This document shows, piece by piece, positions 60,559 to 64,000 of a stretch of DNA of 64,000 bases. This DNA is from Desarmillaria ectypa (Eukaryota > Basidiomycota > Agaricomycetes > Agaricales > Physalacriaceae). Location: positions 3,782,001-3,846,000 of the forward strand of contig JAUDYN010000001.1 in NCBI GenBank assembly GCA_030407005.1. The letters are read 5' to 3'. The position numbers were made by a program, and so were the translations under genes. How positions within the stretch are numbered: position 1 is the first letter of the stretch; each line of letters opens with the position of its first letter. The notes under the pieces are model-generated. The model was given only the letters and a program-made list of their open reading frames with translations. It was not told where the DNA came from and made no database searches.

Positions 60559-60586
60559 TGGAGAAGCAAGGTAATCTCTTGTTTAA

Positions 60587-61010
60587 TGTTAGGTGCCACC
60601 TTGGACACATGACTTGGGGCCGTCAGCTGACTTCTCTGGGCTGTTACACATTTGAACAATCACCCATATAGAGAAGTAGAAGCTTTAAGGCCTTCTGTGT
60701 TGTGTAGACAAGGAGTATATGATTGTAATTTAAACAAGAGATAGAGTACAACAGTGTAGTTTACTCTACTTATATAGTATTTCTATGGCATTATATATAG
60801 ATGAAATGCTAGAGTCCATGCACAAATGGTGTCAAAGTAGGATAATCCGGGAGGATCATAGAACCAATAGAGAGCGTCTGGGGTGACAGATGGTGAGAAC
60901 GAGGGTTGTAGCTGGTGAATAGCTGGATACGAGTCAGATTCTTGACTAGATTAGATGGCTGAGTCATGGATATGATGCAGATAAGATAAGATAATGGGAA
61001 AATCGTAACA
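60587..61010 (-). repeat. 5' LTR of E3 (424 bp)
   Basis: On the plus strand starts TGTTAGGTGCC and ends AAAATCGTAACA. About 93% identical to 52624-53048 by my manual alignment; most differences are transitions. Confidence 0.95.
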
Positions 61011-61015
61011 ACCTT
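61011..61015 (+). repeat. Target site duplication ACCTT, right copy
   Basis: Directly follows the TAACA end of the E3 LTR and matches 52619-52623. Confidence 0.92.
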
Positions 61016-64000
61016 GTGGTCACTGAACTAGGATCCAAGACCATGTACTTGGGCCATGACTGGCTGAAATGCCATAACCTGCTTGTCAATTGGAAGACAG
61101 GATCCATGACATTCAGGCAATGTCAGTGTGCCAAAAGCTATTTCATGCTTCCTGACACAGATGAAGAAGATCAGTGGGATGAAGAACTCAAGGAGGGAGA
61201 AAGTATTCTTGCCATCAATATGCAAGAAGAAATCATTCTTCAAGCAGTTCACCACACAAATGAACTGGCAGCAGCCACAAATGCAGAAAAACTGAAACAG
61301 ACCTTCAAGGAGCTCATGCCTCCTCAGTATCAAAGCTTCAGAGATTTATTCTCAAAAGAAAGCTTTGATGACCTACTCCAATGACAACCCTGAGACCATG
61401 CCATCGAGCTCACCCCCAATGCAAAATCCATGTTAGACTGCAAAGTCTACCCCCTCAACTGAAACAAACAGGAATAACTCAACAAGTTCCTCAATGAGAA
61501 TCTTGACTCTGGAAGGATCTGACCTTCCAAATCCCCCTTCACCTCTCCCTTCTTCTTTGTCAAGAAAAAGGATGGCTCTTTATAGCCTGTTCAGGATTAC
61601 CAAAAACTGAATAAAATGATGATCAAGAATCAATATCCCCTTCCCTTGCTCTCAGAACCCATAGACAAGCTATGTGGAGCAAAGTATTTCTCCAAGTTGG
61701 ACATTCAATGGGGATATAACAATGTATGCATCCAAGATGGAGATGAAGAAAAGGCCGTGTTCTGAACCAACCAAGGACTCTTTGAGCCTATGGTCATGTT
61801 CTTTGGCCTTACCAATTCACCAGCCACATTCCAGTGGATGATGAATGACATCTTTAAGGATTTAATTGCCAGAGGGAAAGTTACCATTTATCTCGACGAT
61901 ATCCTTATATTCACAAAATCCTTGTCTGAACATCAAATCATTGTTCGACAAGTCCTACAACATCTCTGAGAGAACAAATTGTTCCTCAAAGCAGAAAAAT
62001 GTGAATTTGAGGTATTAGAAACCGAATACCTTGGAGTCATCATCAGCGAAGACACAATCCACATGGACCCAGTCAAGATTGCTGGAATAGCAGAGTGGCC
62101 CACTCCAACAAAAAAGAAGGAACTCCAATCCTTCTTAGGCTTTACAAACTTCTATCGCAAGTTCATTCGCAATTATTCCAAAATTGTATGTCCTCTTACC
62201 CAGTTAACTGGAAAGGTAGACTGGACATGGGAATCAGAACAGGAGCAAGCATTCACACAACTCAAGAAGTTGATGATGACAAATGTAGTCCTAACCATTC
62301 CTTCCAACAATGGAAAATTCAGAGTACAGGCTGACACTAGTGATGGAGCTATCAGCACTGTTCTAAGCCAAGAACAGAATAGCAAATGGAGACCTGTCAC
62401 CTTCATGTCAAAAGCATTGACAATCACTGAATGCAACTATGAAATCTACAACAAGGAGTTGCTGGCCATCATGCTGGCCCTGAAAGAATGGTGACATTAC
62501 CTTATGAGCACTAAAGAAACCATTGAGATCTGGACAGACCACCAGAATCTCCAATACTTCTGGAAACCACAGAAACTGAATCACCGACAAGCTTGATGGG
62601 TCATGGAATTGGCAGAATACCACTTTGTTCTTCAACACAAAGCCAGAATTGCCAACAAAAAGGCAGATCTTCTCAGTCAATGAGATGATCACAATCAGGG
62701 CAAGGAAGACAATCAAGATATCATTGTCCTTTCTCCTGAACACTTCCGGGCATTAATACTGCCCACAACTGAGGAACGACTCATGCGTATAAGAGACGCA
62801 ACATGACAAAAGTCTCAGTGGGATCAAGGGATAGAGAAATCCCTTAACCATGAAAGAGGGATTACACAGGACCAGGAAATCCTGTGGTACGACAGAAGAA
62901 TCTACATTCCTCAAGACTCTTCTCTTCGTGGTGATATTATCACCCAATATCATGACCACATCACTGCCGAACATCCAGGGATTGCCAAAACCAAGGAGCT
63001 CATATTATGAGAATACTGATGGCCAAAGATAAAACATACAGTGGAAGCCTATGTCAAGGGATGCAAAACTTGTCAATGAACAAAGAGTGATACTCATGCA
63101 AAAGCAGCCTCTCTTCATCCAAATACGATCCTGGACACCTTTTGGATGCACATCTTGGTTGATATGATCACTGGACTTCCTGAATCTGAAGGATTCAATG
63201 TGTTATTGGTCATTGTTGACTGGTTCTCAAAGAATATAATTCTCATTCTGTGCAATGAAGAATTATCTGCCGAAGGATGGGCCCTAATGCTCTGCAACCA
63301 TGTATATGCAAAACATGGAATGCCACAAGTGGTCATCTCAGACCGAGGACCCCAATTTGTATCCACATTCATGAAGGAACTTTATCGAATGCTGGATATC
63401 ACCCAAAATGCCTCAACAGTGTATCATCCTCAGACTGATGGACAGACAGAGAGAGTCAACCAGGAGGTTGAAAAATACCTTCGTATCTTTGTCAACCATC
63501 ATCAGACCGACTGGGTTGCATGGCTACCTCTCGCAGAATTTGCCCACAATAACCAAATCCATTTAGCTACAGGCAAAAGCCTCTTCATGGTCCTCTATGG
63601 ACGAAATCCCCAACTCATCCCTGAGTCAATCCAAAACACCAGCTTCATGAATCCTGCAGCTGTCGACTTCACTGAAACAATGGCCAAGGTCCATAAGGAA
63701 GTCCACGATGCCTTGGAAAAAACAGTGGCACAAATGAAGGTGCAATATAACAAAAAGAAACAGTCACTATGGGACTATAAAATTGGTGATAAGGTATAGC
63801 TTGATACCACCAACCTTCATCTTCCACAACCAAAGAAGAAGCTTGATAATAAATGGACAGGACCATTCGAGATCATTGAAAAGTCTGGAGTGACAGCATA
63901 CAAGCTAAGACTGCCACCTCATTGGAAGATTCACCCTCGATTCAATGAGAAATTGTTGACTCTCTATATCCCGCCTTCTTTCCCCAATCAACAGCAACCA
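61016..64000 (+). pseudogene. E2 pol: reverse transcriptase, RNase H, integrase (continues past the window)
   Basis: Resumes the frame cut at 52618: VVTELGSKTMYLGHDWL, then SFRDLFSKESFDDLLQ. RT blocks: KKDGSL followed by a stop, [25 protein letters not shown], and the intact polymerase box [20 protein letters not shown]. RNase H: ALTITECNYEIYNKELLAIM, IEIWTDHQNLQYF. Integrase: WYDRRIYIPQDSSLRGDIIT, AEHPGIAKTKEL, ILVDMITGLPESEGFNVLLV, VVISDRGPQFVSTFMKELYR, TDGQTERVNQEVEKYLRIFV, then WTGPFEIIEKSGVTAYKLRL at the window end. At least eight stops, mostly at former CGA or CAA-type codons. Only the integrase core (63146-63799) remains open for over 200 codons. Confidence 0.88.

Larger units (their letters stand above)
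52624..61010 (-). mobile_element. Gypsy/chromodomain LTR retrotransposon E3, complete structure, 8387 bp
   Basis: Bounded by two LTRs (52624-53048 and 60587-61010) with TGTTA...TAACA ends and a 5 bp target duplication. On the minus strand the order is LTR, transmembrane micro-ORF, acidic accessory ORF, gag with CCHC, protease (DSGC), reverse transcriptase, RNase H, integrase, chromodomain, LTR. A purine-rich run (caagggggtaa on the minus strand, 53049-53059) abuts the 3' LTR as a polypurine tract. No primer-binding site matching a tRNA 3' end is evident to me. LTRs differ at roughly 30 of 424 positions, so it is not recent, and pol carries several stops. Confidence 0.93.
48052..64000 (+). mobile_element. 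Gypsy element E2 (plus orientation), interrupted by E3, runs off the window
   Basis: It begins with an LTR starting TGTTATGATTTTTCC, followed by two small ORFs, gag with a CCHC knuckle, a protease region with DSGC, then E3 (52624-61010), and resumes at 61016 with pol: reverse transcriptase, RNase H and integrase. The reading frame before E3 (GDHSKQINL) continues directly after it (VVTELGSKTMYLGHDWL) once one ACCTT copy is removed. Many in-frame TGA, TAG and TAA stops make it inactive. No 3' LTR is inside the window; by structure a chromodomain and LTR should follow within about 0.8-1 kb. Confidence 0.88.

Noticed and set aside
48052..61010. E2 and E3 gag/pol as one giant inverted repeat element
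   Set aside because: The ACCTT duplication and frame continuity across 52618/61016 show two separate elements, one inserted in the other.
1..64000. CRISPR array, rRNA genes or bacterial-type operons
   Set aside because: No regularly spaced direct repeats, no rRNA-like blocks, and genes are spliced and eukaryotic.

Overview
The window reads as nuclear DNA of a mushroom-forming basidiomycete (Agaricomycete). Genes are split by many 45-60 bp GT-AG introns. The families present are typical of that group: an MpaB-like oxygenase, a cytochrome P450 with the FSYGxFSC heme loop, a Zn2Cys6 regulator, a GPI-type aspartic protease and chromodomain gypsy elements. No species can be named from the sequence alone.

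Layout. 1-44.8 kb is gene-bearing. In order it holds: the 3' end of a DUF1479 gene (+); an intact MpaB/DUF2236 oxygenase (+, 1904-3691); a decayed copy A of an unknown gene (-, about 3.78-7.2 kb); a kinesin pseudogene (+, 9.7-12.06 kb); an intact P450 (+, 13.12-15.33 kb); ATP23 (-); a Zn2Cys6 transcription factor (-); an AFI1-like polarity protein (-); a secreted, probably GPI-anchored aspartic protease (-); an SDR oxidoreductase (-); an intron-containing tRNA-Trp (+); an uncharacterised nuclear protein with a winged-helix-like C-terminus (+); NOG1 (-); two tandem decayed membrane-protein genes (+); and copy B of the unknown gene (+, 41.18-44.76 kb), which still gives a continuous spliced reading frame. 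Copies A and B form a 3.4-3.8 kb inverted duplication about 34 kb apart.

From 45.2 kb to the end the sequence is a nest of retroelements. A non-LTR-type RNase H remnant is cut by an LTR of gypsy element E1 (- orientation). E1 is cut in its integrase region by E2 (+), which runs off the window. E2 is cut in its protease region by E3 (-, 52624-61010), which has 424/425 bp LTRs and a perfect 5 bp target duplication ACCTT. All three gypsy elements belong to one chromodomain family. CpG loss follows the order of insertion: E1 and E2 are almost CpG-free and E3 less so. E2 and E3 share two ORFs between the LTR and gag: a micro-ORF of about 60 residues with one transmembrane helix, and an acidic ORF of about 160-185 residues. 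Neither matches a standard gypsy protein that I know.

The genes do not form an obvious pathway or cluster. NOG1 (60S ribosome biogenesis), ATP23 (mitochondrial ATP synthase maturation) and AFI1 (polarised secretion) are housekeeping; the oxidoreductases and regulator are accessory. The most novel content is the inverted unknown two-domain gene pair, with a 116 bp perfectly identical tract, and the accessory ORFs in the nested retroelements. Exon borders were called by eye from splice consensus and frame continuity, so individual splice sites are provisional.
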